Counted from the stretch's first letter, positions 7,457-16,441 are shown. The stretch: 64,000 nt of DNA from Fictibacillus aquaticus (GCF_002245695.1 NZ_NOII01000021.1:1-64000); one strand, 5' to 3'. Notes: generated from the sequence alone by a model not told the origin. A program made the numbers and translations.

Positions 7457-8458
7457 CACTCTTTTTAAAACAATTAGCGTAAAATCGTCTCTCAGCTCGA
7501 ATTCCTGAAGCTTTTCAAGTTCTTCAAACACAGATTGAACGAGTTCCTGCGCCGGACGATCCATATGTTTGCGGATGAGAGCGACAATTTCGTCTCTTTC
7601 TATAAAGCCTTTGCTAGTCCGGCACTCCGTCACACCGTCTGAAAGGAGAATGATCATGTCTCCGATCTCAATCGCTTTCTCGTAAGGCTGGTAAGTCGCC
7701 GTACGAGATACACCAAGAACGATCCCTTTAGCAATCATGTCTTCAAAGCGGTCTTCAGATGCACGATAGATAAAACCTGGTTCGTGTCCAGCGCCTGCAT
7801 ATGAGAACGTATGGTTGTCCGGATTATATAATCCATGCAGCATCGTAATAAACATGTTCGGGTGAACGTTCTGCTCTACTACATGATTCAGATTTTCAAG
7901 AAGCAAGTGCGGCTTCTGCTGCTGCTGAGGCAGGCTGTCCATCGCGTATTTGATCATGGACATGCAAAGAGCAGCAGGGATACCTTTACCGATGATATCT
8001 GCCACCGCTACACTCAGCGCGTTACCGTCTTTAACGAAATTGAAGTAGTCGCCGTTCATTTTCTTAGCCGGGACGCTGATCACGCCAATATCGAGGCAGT
8101 CTACTTCAGGCACATCGCTAAGCAGCAATGTCTGCTGCATGCTTGCGGCAACCTCAATTTCTGATTCGAGCTGCTGCTGCTTATCCCTTAAGGACTGATG
8201 CTCACGGTATGCAAAACCGTAGCCGATCATCACTTCCAGAAGAAAGTCGAATGAATCCCTCATATCCTCGTCCATATCCGGGAAAAGGTCATGCATCACC
8301 TGAATATGAAGAGAAATGACATCCTCAGGTGAAATCTGCTGCTCGATAAGCTTTCGGCTGAACTGCTGCCCTTTGTAAAGAGCGGTTTCCGACTTGCCTT
8401 TTATATAAGTTGTTATTAAATCTTGATAGCGATCAATTATTGCGTCTTTGCCAGTCAA
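7451..8458 (-). CDS. rsbU: RsbU, PP2C phosphatase activating SigB
   Basis: A 335-residue environmental-stress phosphatase that dephosphorylates RsbV when bound by RsbT. The N-terminal RsbT-binding helical domain covers residues 1 to about 110. The SpoIIE-type PP2C domain carries MNGDYFNF, ADIIGKGIPAAL and LSDGVTE. I chose a TTG start at 8458: GGAGG lies 7 bases upstream, and alignment with B. subtilis RsbU places its methionine exactly there. The ATG eight codons earlier lies inside rsbT and lacks a good site. Confidence 0.93.
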   Translation of the reverse strand: MTGKDAIIDRYQDLITTYIKGKSETALYKGQQFSRKLIEQQISPEDVISLHIQVMHDLFPDMDEDMRDSFDFLLEVMIGYGFAYREHQSLRDKQQQLESEIEVAASMQQTLLLSDVPEVDCLDIGVISVPAKKMNGDYFNFVKDGNALSVAVADIIGKGIPAALCMSMIKYAMDSLPQQQQKPHLLLENLNHVVEQNVHPNMFITMLHGLYNPDNHTFSYAGAGHEPGFIYRASEDRFEDMIAKGIVLGVSRTATYQPYEKAIEIGDMIILLSDGVTECRTSKGFIERDEIVALIRKHMDRPAQELVQSVFEELEKLQEFELRDDFTLIVLKRVV

Positions 8459-8469
8459 GCAGTTTCCTC

Positions 8470-8871
8470 CTATCGGAGCCATTTCGTTGCGTTTATTTCT
8501 GTTCCTACATCCACTGTGGATTCAATCGAAAACTCGTCCATCAGCCTTTTCACACCAGGAAGTCCTGCCCCAAGTCCTCCAGAAGTCGTATATCCATCTT
8601 CCATGACTCTACGGATATCCCTTATTCCAGGTCCGCTGTCCAGGGCTATAATCTTCAGACCCTTTTTACCTAGCTGATCAATCGGCTGAATACAAATTTT
8701 CCCGTTTCCCGCGTACAAGTAGATGTTTCGTGCTAGTTCAGAAATGGCAGTAGTGATTCTTGCTTGGTCGACATTTCCGAAACCAAGCTCTTTCGCCATA
8801 TTTCTTCCTAATTGTCTGGCGCTTACGATGTCCCATTCATTGCGCACTTCTACACAGGATTGGATGTCCAT
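8470..8871 (-). CDS. rsbT: RsbT, switch kinase of the stressosome
   Basis: A 133-residue GHKL kinase, the same length as in B. subtilis. RsbT phosphorylates RsbS and RsbR and, once released, activates RsbU. The ATP-binding motifs are SELARNIYLYAG and GGLGAGLPGVKRLMDEF. The ATG at 8871 has GGAGG 7 bases upstream; another ATG two codons earlier overlaps the rsbS stop. Position and order are standard. Confidence 0.95.
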   Translation of the reverse strand: MDIQSCVEVRNEWDIVSARQLGRNMAKELGFGNVDQARITTAISELARNIYLYAGNGKICIQPIDQLGKKGLKIIALDSGPGIRDIRRVMEDGYTTSGGLGAGLPGVKRLMDEFSIESTVDVGTEINATKWLR

Positions 8872-8873
8872 GA

Positions 8874-9230
8874 TCATCCCTCCAGTTCCAGACGCAATTT
8901 ATCAAGCCCCTGTTCCAAATCAAGAGCTGTTGGGACCTCCCTCATGGAGATACCTAAATCAATCAGAGTGATTGCAACCGCAGGCTGTATTCCAGTAAGC
9001 ACAACCTGTGCGCCCATTAGTTTTGACATGCGTACTACATCGCCAAGTACCTTCGCGATGAATGAATCAATCATATCTACAGACGTTAAGTCTATTACAA
9101 CGCCTTTTGCTCCAGTGTCATGAATTTTACTGAGCAAGTCTTCTTGAAATTGAAGGGCGGTCTGGTCATCCAGCTCTACCTGAATCGTTATAAGCAGATA
9201 TTCATGCAATTTCAAAATAGGAATTCTCAT
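8874..9230 (-). CDS. rsbS: RsbS, stressosome scaffold STAS protein
   Basis: A 118-residue single-domain STAS protein that forms the stressosome core with RsbR and holds RsbT. The phosphorylated serine is Ser56 in DMIDSFIAK (Ser59 in B. subtilis numbering). It lies between rsbR and rsbT, and its stop overlaps the earlier of the two possible rsbT starts. Confidence 0.95.
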   Translation of the reverse strand: MRIPILKLHEYLLITIQVELDDQTALQFQEDLLSKIHDTGAKGVVIDLTSVDMIDSFIAKVLGDVVRMSKLMGAQVVLTGIQPAVAITLIDLGISMREVPTALDLEQGLDKLRLELEG

Positions 9231-9246
9231 CTTCTACACTCCCTAT

Positions 9247-10077
9247 TCAATCTTCTTTGCGGACAATTTCTTGGCTAGTGATTTCAAGTGCACGCTCCAT
9301 GCCTTTCTGCAGCGTGCTCTTGGTCGGGAACGCTGTCAGATCAATGCCGAGGCTTACGATTGTCTGAGCAATTTCAGGTCTTATCCCTACCAGTATGCAG
9401 GTTGACCCGAGCAGCCTGACAGCATCTGCTGCCTGGATAATATGATGCGCGACCATCGTATCCACTACAGGAACCCCTGTTATATCAATTAAAACAACTT
9501 CTGAACGATACTTGATCACGCCGTCCAAAAGGTTTTCCATAATAAGCTTTGCGCGTTCTGTATCGATCGTGCCGATAAGAGGCATAACACTGACCTGCTG
9601 AAACACGGGAATGAGAGGCGCCGTCAGCTCAAGGAGGGCACTTTTCTGAATAGAAATGGTCTTTTCCCAAATCTGAGCTGAATTTTCAACAACTCTGTTT
9701 AAAATCGGGTCAAGCCATCTATCGATATCATTGTAAAGCTCTATCGCTTTTTCCTTATCAATGCTCCCATCATCCAGAAGCACGTCCAATATAACGCGCC
9801 GCATTCCCTGCAGTCCTTGTGTCATATAATTAACAGGAAGGCCTGTCTGCAGCAGCTGGTCAAAAAAGCGTTCAATGCTGCCATCCTGCGAGATGTCGTT
9901 ATATGAAATGTGCTTCAAGAGCAGCCGGAAGAACTCTTCATTTGTATCCCTAAGCATATTAGGTGTCGCCGCGAATTTTACGTGACCCGTAATATCAGTT
10001 TTTTCAAGTTCTATGAGCCATTTCTTGAGCAGGACATCCTGGTTCTTTGTTAGGACGTTGACTATTAATGAATCCAT
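9247..10077 (-). CDS. rsbRA: RsbR (RsbRA), stressosome sensor protein
   Basis: A 276-residue protein with an N-terminal non-haem globin-like sensor domain (about 1-140) and a C-terminal STAS domain. The two threonines phosphorylated in RsbRA are present in the segments LLELTAPLIPV and PVVDTMVAHH. I chose the ATG at 10077 with GGAGG 10 bases upstream; the in-frame TTG eight codons earlier has no ribosome-binding site. First gene of the sigB operon, separated from the toxin-antitoxin pair by a terminator and a hairpin element. Confidence 0.93.
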   Translation of the reverse strand: MDSLIVNVLTKNQDVLLKKWLIELEKTDITGHVKFAATPNMLRDTNEEFFRLLLKHISYNDISQDGSIERFFDQLLQTGLPVNYMTQGLQGMRRVILDVLLDDGSIDKEKAIELYNDIDRWLDPILNRVVENSAQIWEKTISIQKSALLELTAPLIPVFQQVSVMPLIGTIDTERAKLIMENLLDGVIKYRSEVVLIDITGVPVVDTMVAHHIIQAADAVRLLGSTCILVGIRPEIAQTIVSLGIDLTAFPTKSTLQKGMERALEITSQEIVRKED

Positions 10078-10112
10078 GTCGCCTGCACCTCCGTGTTTCA
10101 AATAATACTTTC

Positions 10113-10141
10113 ATTATTTCATTTATGATTTTTTTGTGCAA
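10113..10141 (-). promoter_or_regulatory. possible SigA promoter of the rsbR operon
   Basis: Minus strand -35 TTGCAC (10136-10141), 17-base spacer, -10 AATAAT (10113-10118), 36 bases before rsbR. The boxes are imperfect, so this is tentative. Confidence 0.4.
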
Positions 10142-10194
10142 TGAAAAGCTGTTTCCAATTTATTGGAGATTCATGTAAGGCTTCGTTGCTACTA

Positions 10195-10440
10195 AAGAAT
10201 TCTAAGAAGAAGTTGATCTCCGTTTCAGGCGCACGCTTTCCGCGGGGCAGTCGGTGAGCCCCTTTGCCGCTACGCGTCCTAAAGGGTCTCACCTGACCGC
10301 TTGTCCCGCAGGATAAGGAAGGCAACGCAGCAAGACATCGCACGAAGAAAATGTGATTTCCATTTTCGAGGAGTCGGCGCCTTACACTCCGATCAACTTT
10401 ATCAATGATGGATTCAAGACGATCAAACTAAATACGAATG
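10195..10440 (+). repeat. GC-rich hairpin element, copy R2 (long form)
   Basis: Core 10212-10397, starting GTTGATC and ending GATCAAC, with the CCCTTT/AAAGGG central stem and the long insertion also seen in R1. It occupies the gap between rsbR and ndoA. Nothing else is apparent between 10440 and the ndoA terminator. Confidence 0.8.
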
Positions 10441-10618
10441 AAAAAAAAGCAGAGTGAAAAATGAAGCGGAGAATGTTAGACAGTGAAAACTTACCTCACC
10501 AGCTTCGAAGAATCTTCTTTATATAAGAAAGCACTCTTCAATGAAACATTTTAAAATAATAACACCATTGATTACCCGTCTACCAAACCTTATAAACCTA
10601 AATCCGTGAACTTTCTAT

Positions 10619-10649
10619 AAAAAAACTGCCTGACATATTTATCAGGCAG
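10619..10649 (-). terminator. terminator after ndoA
   Basis: Minus strand hairpin CTGCCTGA...TCAGGCAG followed by a T run. It separates the toxin-antitoxin pair from the sigB operon. Confidence 0.85.
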
Positions 10650-10670
10650 CAAATGTAAAGTTATTGAGTT

Positions 10671-11021
10671 TTAAAAGTCAACAAGCCCTAGGCTGATTTG
10701 AAGCGCTTCGTCGACCCGCTTCATCATACCTTCGTCAAGATGGGTAATCTTATCCGTGAGGCGCTGTTTGTCAATGGTCCGAATCTGTTCAAGCAAGATG
10801 ACAGAATCTCTCTCAAATCCATACTTTTTCGCATCAATTTCAACATGAGTCGGAAGTTTTGCTTTTTGGATCTGAGCAGTAATCGCCGCTACAATGACAG
10901 TAGGGCTGAACCTGTTTCCGATATCATTCTGTATAATCAGAACAGGTCTGATCCCTCCCTGCTCTGAGCCGACCACGGGAGAAAGATCTGCAAAGTATAC
11001 GTCTCCGCGTTTGACAATCAA
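10671..11021 (-). CDS. ndoA: EndoA/MazF, mRNA-cleaving toxin
   Basis: A 116-residue PemK/MazF endoribonuclease (B. subtilis NdoA/YdcE), which cleaves mRNA at short U-rich sites (UACAU in B. subtilis). Signature segments are [21 protein letters not shown] and RPVLIIQND. It follows its antitoxin gene by only three bases and lies upstream of rsbR, as in B. subtilis. Confidence 0.95.
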   Translation of the reverse strand: MIVKRGDVYFADLSPVVGSEQGGIRPVLIIQNDIGNRFSPTVIVAAITAQIQKAKLPTHVEIDAKKYGFERDSVILLEQIRTIDKQRLTDKITHLDEGMMKRVDEALQISLGLVDF

Positions 11022-11024
11022 CGG

Positions 11025-11306
11025 TTACACCCCGCTAACTAAGCGGTCCAAGGTATGATCAGCTTCCTCCTCTAAAAGAAAGGCCTCCGATGCAATCTTA
11101 AGGTTAATCTTCGCCATTTCCATATAACCCTGTCTCATCTCATCACGAAACTGTCTTTTGTTCTTCTTTTCTCGAAGATACATTTCAGTAGCTTGATGGA
11201 TAAATTCGCTGCGGTCCAAATTTTCTTTCTGTATAACACGGTCTACCTCACTAAGCAATTGTTGAGGGAGACTAACCACAATTCTCTTCAGGTTTAATTC
11301 GGACAC
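11025..11306 (-). CDS. ndoAI: EndoAI, antitoxin of EndoA
   Basis: A 93-residue ribbon-helix-helix antitoxin (YdcD). The N-terminal LKRIVVSLPQQLLSEVD forms the DNA-binding strand and helix; the acidic C-terminus wraps the toxin. It directly precedes ndoA in the same operon, and such pairs normally repress their own promoter. The gap to alr (11307-11452) shows no gene. Confidence 0.92.
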   Translation of the reverse strand: MSELNLKRIVVSLPQQLLSEVDRVIQKENLDRSEFIHQATEMYLREKKNKRQFRDEMRQGYMEMAKINLKIASEAFLLEEEADHTLDRLVSGV

Positions 11307-11452
11307 ACCCTACACCTCCAGCGCAAAGCTAATATACGAACGATCATGTTCCTTTTCACCACATATAATCTTATCACTGCAAAACACCTATTGCAAAGTG
11401 ATTTTCAGAGTATAACTTCTTCAATAAAAAGAATAGTCCTGCTAATATTCTG

Positions 11453-12625
11453 CTAAAAATTTAAAATTACATTCATATTTTCTAAAATTCGACCATTTTC
11501 TTTGAAAGTTCTTGGCACTCTTGAAGAAATTAAGCAAGGAATTTCATAGTTGATCGTCCCTGCAAGCTTTGCCAGGTCATCGATCGAAATCTTTTCATCG
11601 TCCTGCTGGCCGACTAGTGTCACGAGTGTGCCGACTTCCATCTCATGAGGAAGTCTAACCATGCATTGATCCATGCAGATCCTGCCTACAATGGGCACTT
11701 TTCTGCCGTTTATGATAGCCTCTGCGCCTGGAGAGAAACGGCGCATCCAGCCATCTGCATAGCCGATTGGAAGCGTGCCGATCCATTCCTCTTCTTCCGC
11801 CTGATATGTGGCGCCGTAGCTGACTGTATCGCCTCGATTGATTTTCTTCACATGAATCAGCCTCGTATACAGGCTGAAAGCTTCTTTCAGCTGAAAAGGA
11901 AGAACAGGGAGAAGCTCATTAGAAGGAGTGAGTCCGTACATTGAAATTCCTATTCTCGCAACATTAAAAAGTTCTTCCGGAGCCATCAAGGAGGCTGCAC
12001 TGTTCCCGCAATGAATGACAGGAGGGCAAATCTCCAGCTGCTTAAGCTCTTGAACAAGCTCTTTGAAAACAGCAAGCTGCTGTTTGAAAAGTGAGGAATC
12101 CAGTTCATCCGCTGTTGCAAAGTGGGTGAATAAGCCTGTGACTTTAAAGCAGCCATCCTTACCCGCTTCTTTTATAAGCTCAGCCGTTTCACCCTTAGAT
12201 TTGGTTCCGACACGTCCCATCCCCGTATCTGTCTTAACATGAAGAGACAATGTCAGACCTTCTTCGATTTCTGCTGCCGCCTCTGCCAGCCATTCTTTAT
12301 GAAACACCGTCACAGCCAAGCCCAATTTAGCCGCCAGGTTAGCATATTCAGGTCTAATCCGATTCATGATTAAAATCGGTGCTTCGATTCCCTGCCTTCT
12401 GAGTGCGATCGCCTCATCAAGTGTCGCAACACCAAGCTCCTGTGCGCCTGCTTCTAATGCAGCCTGTGCCGTTTGGAAAGCTCCATGGCCATAGCCATTC
12501 GCCTTTACGATTGCCATGATTCCAGTCTCAGCCGGCAAATGTTTTTTAAACGAAGTGATGTTTTCTTTTATACTTCCAAGATCAATTTCTGCCCATGTAT
12601 CTCTGTAAAAGTGCCCGCCGTCCAA
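11453..12625 (-). CDS. alr: alanine racemase
   Basis: A 390-residue fold-type III PLP enzyme making D-alanine for peptidoglycan. PLP lysine is Lys41 in AIVKANGYGHG; the C-terminal domain supplies SYGATYQA and GRICMDQ. The open frame extends 64 codons upstream, but I chose a TTG at 12625. It has GGAGG 7 bases upstream and gives an N-terminus (MDGGHFYRDTWAEIDL) the same length as B. subtilis Alr (MSTKPFYRDTWAEIDL). The ATG 10 codons earlier lacks a ribosome-binding site. Confidence 0.93.
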   Translation of the reverse strand: MDGGHFYRDTWAEIDLGSIKENITSFKKHLPAETGIMAIVKANGYGHGAFQTAQAALEAGAQELGVATLDEAIALRRQGIEAPILIMNRIRPEYANLAAKLGLAVTVFHKEWLAEAAAEIEEGLTLSLHVKTDTGMGRVGTKSKGETAELIKEAGKDGCFKVTGLFTHFATADELDSSLFKQQLAVFKELVQELKQLEICPPVIHCGNSAASLMAPEELFNVARIGISMYGLTPSNELLPVLPFQLKEAFSLYTRLIHVKKINRGDTVSYGATYQAEEEEWIGTLPIGYADGWMRRFSPGAEAIINGRKVPIVGRICMDQCMVRLPHEMEVGTLVTLVGQQDDEKISIDDLAKLAGTINYEIPCLISSRVPRTFKENGRILENMNVILNF

Positions 12626-12728
12626 AAAAACTCCTCCTGTCTCGTTGTCTGCCATGATGTCCAATTGTGAGCGTTTTCTAAACCTTATTGTATAGCAACA
12701 GGCAAGGAGATTAAAGTGTGACATTGCG

Positions 12729-12795
12729 GGGGTACGGTACCATTTCGTTAAACAATGCGCCATAGAGCAAGCAGTGTGAAATGGTACCGTACCCC
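12729..12795. repeat. palindromic element P1 (GGGGTACGGTAC family)
   Basis: Perfect 18-base inverted arms (12729-12746 and 12778-12795) beginning GGGGTACGGTACCATTTC, around a 31-base loop containing GCGCCATAGAG. Related elements lie at 43269, 48432 and 59939, and a lone arm at 35770. Confidence 0.85.
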
Positions 12796-12815
12796 AGCCC
12801 AGATAAAACCCAAAC

Positions 12816-12845
12816 AAAAAAGGAGTAGCTACTCATAGCCGCTCC
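12816..12845 (-). terminator. terminator after the YdcC-like lipoprotein gene
   Basis: Minus strand hairpin with GGAG/CTCC outer arms and an AGCTAC inner part followed by TTTTTT, just after the stop at 12859. Confidence 0.65.
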
Positions 12846-12858
12846 CTCATTTTATTCT

Positions 12859-13872
12859 TTACTTCACACTCTGACCGTTTACCGACCTGGCGATTGATAT
12901 CATTTCTTCTTGTTTAAGTGTGCTTGAAGCGAGGAAGTAGTCAATTCCTTTATCGTTCCAGGAAATCGAGTTGTCCGTCATCGCACCGACTGTAAAACCT
13001 AGATCCACAGGTTCACCATTCGTCAGCGTCAGCCTTGTCGTCTGGATAGCCGTTGTTTTCTGCTGAATGAGGGTGAACGATTTTCCGTTCTTTTCATCAG
13101 CATAGTTCAGTACAACTTTAGAGCCGTCCTCGATTCCGACTTCACGTTCATTGGCGATCTCCATGCCGTCCGGCGTATATGTCGGGTACATCACTTCAAA
13201 GTCTGCCCCGTCCTCAACAGCCATGACTGGTGTTTTCATCTGTGCACCGGACATATTTTTCTCCATATCGAACGCACTCTTATCAAATTTAGCGTTAAAC
13301 TCCACGTTGCTGAACTCCAGCTTCACGAGTTCCTTCTGATCTTTATCCATCACTCTGACCATCTTAGGCTCCAGATCATCGTTCAGCGTGATTTCCTGCT
13401 GATACAGGTTTTTGTTCTGATAGTTTGTTTTTGTGTTGAAGACATAGTTATCATTCTTTTCTTTAAATCCTCTGTCAGAATCGTTCAGAATATCGGCTGC
13501 GAGAGACTCGAACAAGTATACCTGGCTGTTATTTTCCGGCCAATCGCTCTGGAAACGGAAACTTTTGTTCAGCGCAGGCGTAAGAACAAATACACCTTCC
13601 TTATTTCTTAAAATCATCTGGCTTTGATCTTTGGCTGTGTTTTTCAGGCTCACACGATAAAAATAAGGCTCTTTATGCCAGATCTCGATATCATAAGTAA
13701 TCGGCTTTTCGCCTGTGTTCAGCGTCATTTTTGCGTCTGCTTTATACCCTGTCATCTTATCCATCTTTTCGCCTAAGGAATCAACAACATCTTCTTGACT
13801 CCTTGATCCGCAGGCTGCCAGCATAAATACCATCAACAATGCCATCAGTGACAATGACAAAGTTTTTTTCAT
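12859..13872 (-). CDS. YdcC-like sporulation-type lipoprotein
   Basis: A 337-residue lipoprotein resembling B. subtilis YdcC, which sits at the same place beside alr. A signal peptide ends in the lipobox LAAC (Cys near residue 21). The mature part has the LolA/GerS-like beta structure expected of the family. B. subtilis ydcC is expressed in the mother cell, and the related clostridial GerS is needed for germination. A role in spore cortex or germination is inference. An AAGGGGA site precedes the ATG by 8 bases. Flanked by acpS upstream and alr downstream. Confidence 0.8.
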   Translation of the reverse strand: MKKTLSLSLMALLMVFMLAACGSRSQEDVVDSLGEKMDKMTGYKADAKMTLNTGEKPITYDIEIWHKEPYFYRVSLKNTAKDQSQMILRNKEGVFVLTPALNKSFRFQSDWPENNSQVYLFESLAADILNDSDRGFKEKNDNYVFNTKTNYQNKNLYQQEITLNDDLEPKMVRVMDKDQKELVKLEFSNVEFNAKFDKSAFDMEKNMSGAQMKTPVMAVEDGADFEVMYPTYTPDGMEIANEREVGIEDGSKVVLNYADEKNGKSFTLIQQKTTAIQTTRLTLTNGEPVDLGFTVGAMTDNSISWNDKGIDYFLASSTLKQEEMISIARSVNGQSVK

Positions 13873-13977
13873 TCTCCCATCCCCTTTGTCCCGTTTGTTT
13901 TGACAAAGAAGGGCTTAGAATCGAACAGCCCCTCTACCGCAATACAATATATGAGACAAGTGTGGACAATATGCAGA

Positions 13978-14337
13978 CTAGCTTGACAGGCTTTCGATAA
14001 TCACCTGTGCTGCGGCAAATTCCTTTGAGTGTGATATTGACAGATGGCTAGAATACGGATAATTCGAAGTAATGACTGGCTTGCCCTTTTCATCCGGCAT
14101 AATTTTAATGTCATGCCAGGAAAGCTCAATGCCGATTCCAGTACCGAGAGCTTTGGCGAAAGCTTCCTTTGCCGCAAACCGGCCAGCCAGAAACTCGATT
14201 CTCCTTCTTTGCTCAAGTGTCTTATACCGTGCCATTTCTTCTTCACATAAAATTCGTTCAGCGAAACGCGGCTGCCGCTTTAAGACAGCATCAATCCGGG
14301 AAATTTCTATTATATCGATACCAGTTCCAATTATCAT
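13978..14337 (-). CDS. acpS: holo-acyl carrier protein synthase
   Basis: A 119-residue AcpS-type phosphopantetheinyl transferase that activates acyl carrier protein for fatty acid synthesis. The catalytic magnesium ligands are in GTGIDIIEI (Asp8) and GRFAAKEAFAKAL. I chose the ATG at 14337, which has GGAGG 6 bases upstream; 35 extra upstream codons in the same frame run into the divergent rhomboid gene and are not part of the family. B. subtilis acpS (ydcB) has the same neighbours. Confidence 0.95.
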   Translation of the reverse strand: MIIGTGIDIIEISRIDAVLKRQPRFAERILCEEEMARYKTLEQRRRIEFLAGRFAAKEAFAKALGTGIGIELSWHDIKIMPDEKGKPVITSNYPYSSHLSISHSKEFAAAQVIIESLSS

Positions 14338-14416
14338 GATTTGCCTCCAAGGCTGTATAATGAAAATAAAGATGGTGACAGGGTATACCTGCCTGTCCCT
14401 ATAAATGAGGTGTGCC

Positions 14417-15013
14417 ATGTTTGTCCGAGATGAATCGTTCAAAACCTTTATTCAGCGTTACCCCGTCGTTACCTTTCTAGTCGCACTGCAGATTGCTGTT
14501 TATCTGCTCATAAATTTTGCTCCGTTCGGCCGTTCTTTGTACGTATGGTTTGCCGGTTCCAACTACTTTATTGAAACAGGTGAATACTGGAGGCTTGTTA
14601 CCCCCATCATTACTCATGTTTCGTTCAGCCACGTACTGTTCAACTCGTTTTCTATGGTTCTTTTCGCTCCTGCGCTGGAAATTATACTTGGCAAAGTGCG
14701 TTTCTTCGCTGCTTATCTCTTGTCAGGCGTTTTGGCCAACGTGGCGACGTTCTGGCTTATGCCGCTTGATTATGTGCATATCGGCGCATCCGGATCTATT
14801 TTTGGTTTGTTCGGCATCTATGTTTATATTCTATATAACCGCCGTGAATATTTAAACCGCTCGAACCGGCAAATATTGCTCACGGTTCTTGTCTTGAGCT
14901 TGATCATGACCTTTATGGATGACAGAATTAACATAGCCGGCCACTTATTCGGACTAATTGCTGGAGCCGCACTCGGTCCAATTCTTGTTCGATCTCCAAG
15001 AGCACGTAAATGA
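14417..15013 (+). CDS. rhomboid family intramembrane serine protease (YdcA-like)
   Basis: A 198-residue membrane protein with about six spans. The catalytic dyad is Ser125 in HIGASGSIFG and His176 in AGHLFG, so it should be an active rhomboid protease. It corresponds to B. subtilis YdcA in position (divergent from acpS) and length. The ATG at 14417 has GAGGTG upstream; an ATG four codons earlier has none. The short divergent region carries an imperfect palindrome (GACAGG...CCTGTC, 14378-14398) that could be an operator. Substrates are unknown. Confidence 0.88.
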   Translation: MFVRDESFKTFIQRYPVVTFLVALQIAVYLLINFAPFGRSLYVWFAGSNYFIETGEYWRLVTPIITHVSFSHVLFNSFSMVLFAPALEIILGKVRFFAAYLLSGVLANVATFWLMPLDYVHIGASGSIFGLFGIYVYILYNRREYLNRSNRQILLTVLVLSLIMTFMDDRINIAGHLFGLIAGAALGPILVRSPRARK

Positions 15014-15043
15014 AAAAGCGCAGCCTATAAGGCCGCGCTTTTC
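15012..15043. terminator. bidirectional terminator between rhomboid and STAS genes
   Basis: Arms AAGCGC-GCC and GGC-GCGCTT with A and T runs on either side, between two converging genes. Confidence 0.7.
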
Positions 15044-15801
15044 TTGTTGGCATTTTTGACAACATCTTTTAAGGAAGTATCAAAATATGCCTCGAGGTCA
15101 AATCCAAGCCTGTTCATTGTTTGGGCATGTACAGGCTTTATTCCTGCTATTCGAATACTGATGCTGTTCATACACATTAGAATATTGAAAAGCTCAGTGA
15201 ACTTGCTGATTCCGTCTTCCAAAATGTCTCCAACACCCGAAAAGTCGAACAGCACTTCATCATAGTCGCCTTCGTAAGCCTGCTGAATTACATTCGAGGT
15301 GATCGCGATCATCTTCTCTCCATTCAAATCACCGAAAAGCGGAACAAGAGCGATTCGATCAGTAATGCCGATAAAAGGACCAGAGAGGATGTTCATCCGA
15401 TTAAGAGCCTTTTCGAGCATTTCCTTCTTTTCATAAAGCTCAAAATTCGTGCTTGATAAACGCTGCTGCAGAGATGAAAGCTGATTAACAATTCTCACAC
15501 TGCCGCTGTCTTTTGGCATTGCAACGAGATGGCCGATATGATCATGATCCCAAGATAAATGTACATCATACAGTGCGAATGGACTGTCAAACGTTTTAAA
15601 ATTCAGTTCAAAGCATTTTTTATCTAAAGATGGTATTGAATTTTTCAAGAGCTTTTGAACACTTTCTTCATCCAGCAGTGAAGCTACGTTCATTTTTTCA
15701 AAAGAAAAAATCTTTCTTGCTTCATCTGAATAGTTCAGGATGTTTCCATATTCATCGATCTTTATATAAGGAACCGGCAGATATTTTTCATTATATGGCA
15801 T
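15025..15801 (-). CDS. PAS/STAS domain protein, RsbR-like, partner of a B12 sensor
   Basis: A 258-residue protein. The N-terminal half resembles a PAS domain (PYIKIDEYGNILNYSDEARKIF); a linker follows, then a C-terminal STAS domain (about 155-250; IALVPLFGDL, VLFDFSGVGDI, IRIAGIKP). This is the layout of stressosome RsbR paralogues. In RsbRA the STAS motif is VVDTMV; here the aligned stretch reads LEDGIS, so the usual phospho-threonine seems replaced by glycine. Last of four tightly packed genes, overlapping the B12-binding gene by 11 bases. The ATG at 15801 follows GGAGAGAAGG. Inferred to relay a light or B12 signal. Confidence 0.75.
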   Translation of the reverse strand: MPYNEKYLPVPYIKIDEYGNILNYSDEARKIFSFEKMNVASLLDEESVQKLLKNSIPSLDKKCFELNFKTFDSPFALYDVHLSWDHDHIGHLVAMPKDSGSVRIVNQLSSLQQRLSSTNFELYEKKEMLEKALNRMNILSGPFIGITDRIALVPLFGDLNGEKMIAITSNVIQQAYEGDYDEVLFDFSGVGDILEDGISKFTELFNILMCMNSISIRIAGIKPVHAQTMNRLGFDLEAYFDTSLKDVVKNANKKSAAL

Positions 15802-16441
15802 TAACCTTCTCTCCCAACTGATACTGACCAAGCCAATTGCCAATAGTAGTAATATCGTTCATGATCAAAGTATTCTCGCTGCAATAAGGACGAAGGTCAT
15901 ATTTACCCGCAAGACGTCCGCCAACAATTATAAGTGGTTTATGAGGCAGGCTCTCGAGTTCCATGACATATTCCTTTAATTTAGGGAGATGATATACGAT
16001 GGACACTGACAGCGCAATGACACTTGGCTTCCATTCCACTGCGGTGCTTACCGCATATTCAAGCGGCAGGTTAGATCCAAAATATTTTGTTGCCCAGTCG
16101 TTTTCTTCAAACAAACGGTTGATCATTTTCAATCCAAGGTAATGCTGCTCACCTTCGAGACAAAGCAGCATCGCTTTTTTCGTTACTTTTTCACCCTTAA
16201 CATAACCTGGAAAAACTTGCGAAAGAACCATATCGCATACTGCAGTGGCGAGATGTTCATCTGCAACGTTAATCTCGCTGTTTTCCCAAAGCTCCCCTAT
16301 ATAATTCATTGCTGGAGTGAAGAGACTTGAGAAAACCTCCAGACTAGTTGAGTCTCGCTGGCATTCACGCACAATGCGAAGAGCTTCGTCTATATTTCCT
16401 TCCAAGAAAAAGCCTGCTAATTCCCTTGAGTTCTGGTTCAC
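15791..16441 (-). CDS. CarH-like adenosylcobalamin-binding (photosensor-type) protein
   Basis: A 216-residue protein with a helical cap domain (about 1-80) and a Rossmann-like B12-binding domain (about 85-210). The cap carries the W-x9-EH signature (Trp52, Glu62, His63) found above the cobalamin in CarH-type light sensors. The binding domain has E-x-H-x-x-G (Glu98-Gln-His100-Tyr-Leu-Gly103), a serine exactly 42 residues after that glycine (Ser145, in SVS rather than SxL), and Gly174-Gly175. There is no MerR DNA-binding domain, unlike CarH. It lies between a helical protein gene and the STAS gene. A light-sensing role is inferred from the motifs. Confidence 0.82.
   Translation of the reverse strand: MNQNSRELAGFFLEGNIDEALRIVRECQRDSTSLEVFSSLFTPAMNYIGELWENSEINVADEHLATAVCDMVLSQVFPGYVKGEKVTKKAMLLCLEGEQHYLGLKMINRLFEENDWATKYFGSNLPLEYAVSTAVEWKPSVIALSVSIVYHLPKLKEYVMELESLPHKPLIIVGGRLAGKYDLRPYCSENTLIMNDITTIGNWLGQYQLGEKVNAI

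Noticed and set aside
10671-11306. Plasmid-type mobile toxin-antitoxin module
   Set aside because: It is the conserved chromosomal ndoAI-ndoA pair between alr and rsbR, not an acquired module.
12626-12817. Long N-terminal extension of alr
   Set aside because: It translates palindrome P1 and non-coding sequence; the TTG at 12625 has the ribosome-binding site and the family length.
14338-14442. 35-codon extension of acpS
   Set aside because: It overlaps the divergent rhomboid start and is absent from the family; the ATG at 14337 has GGAGG.
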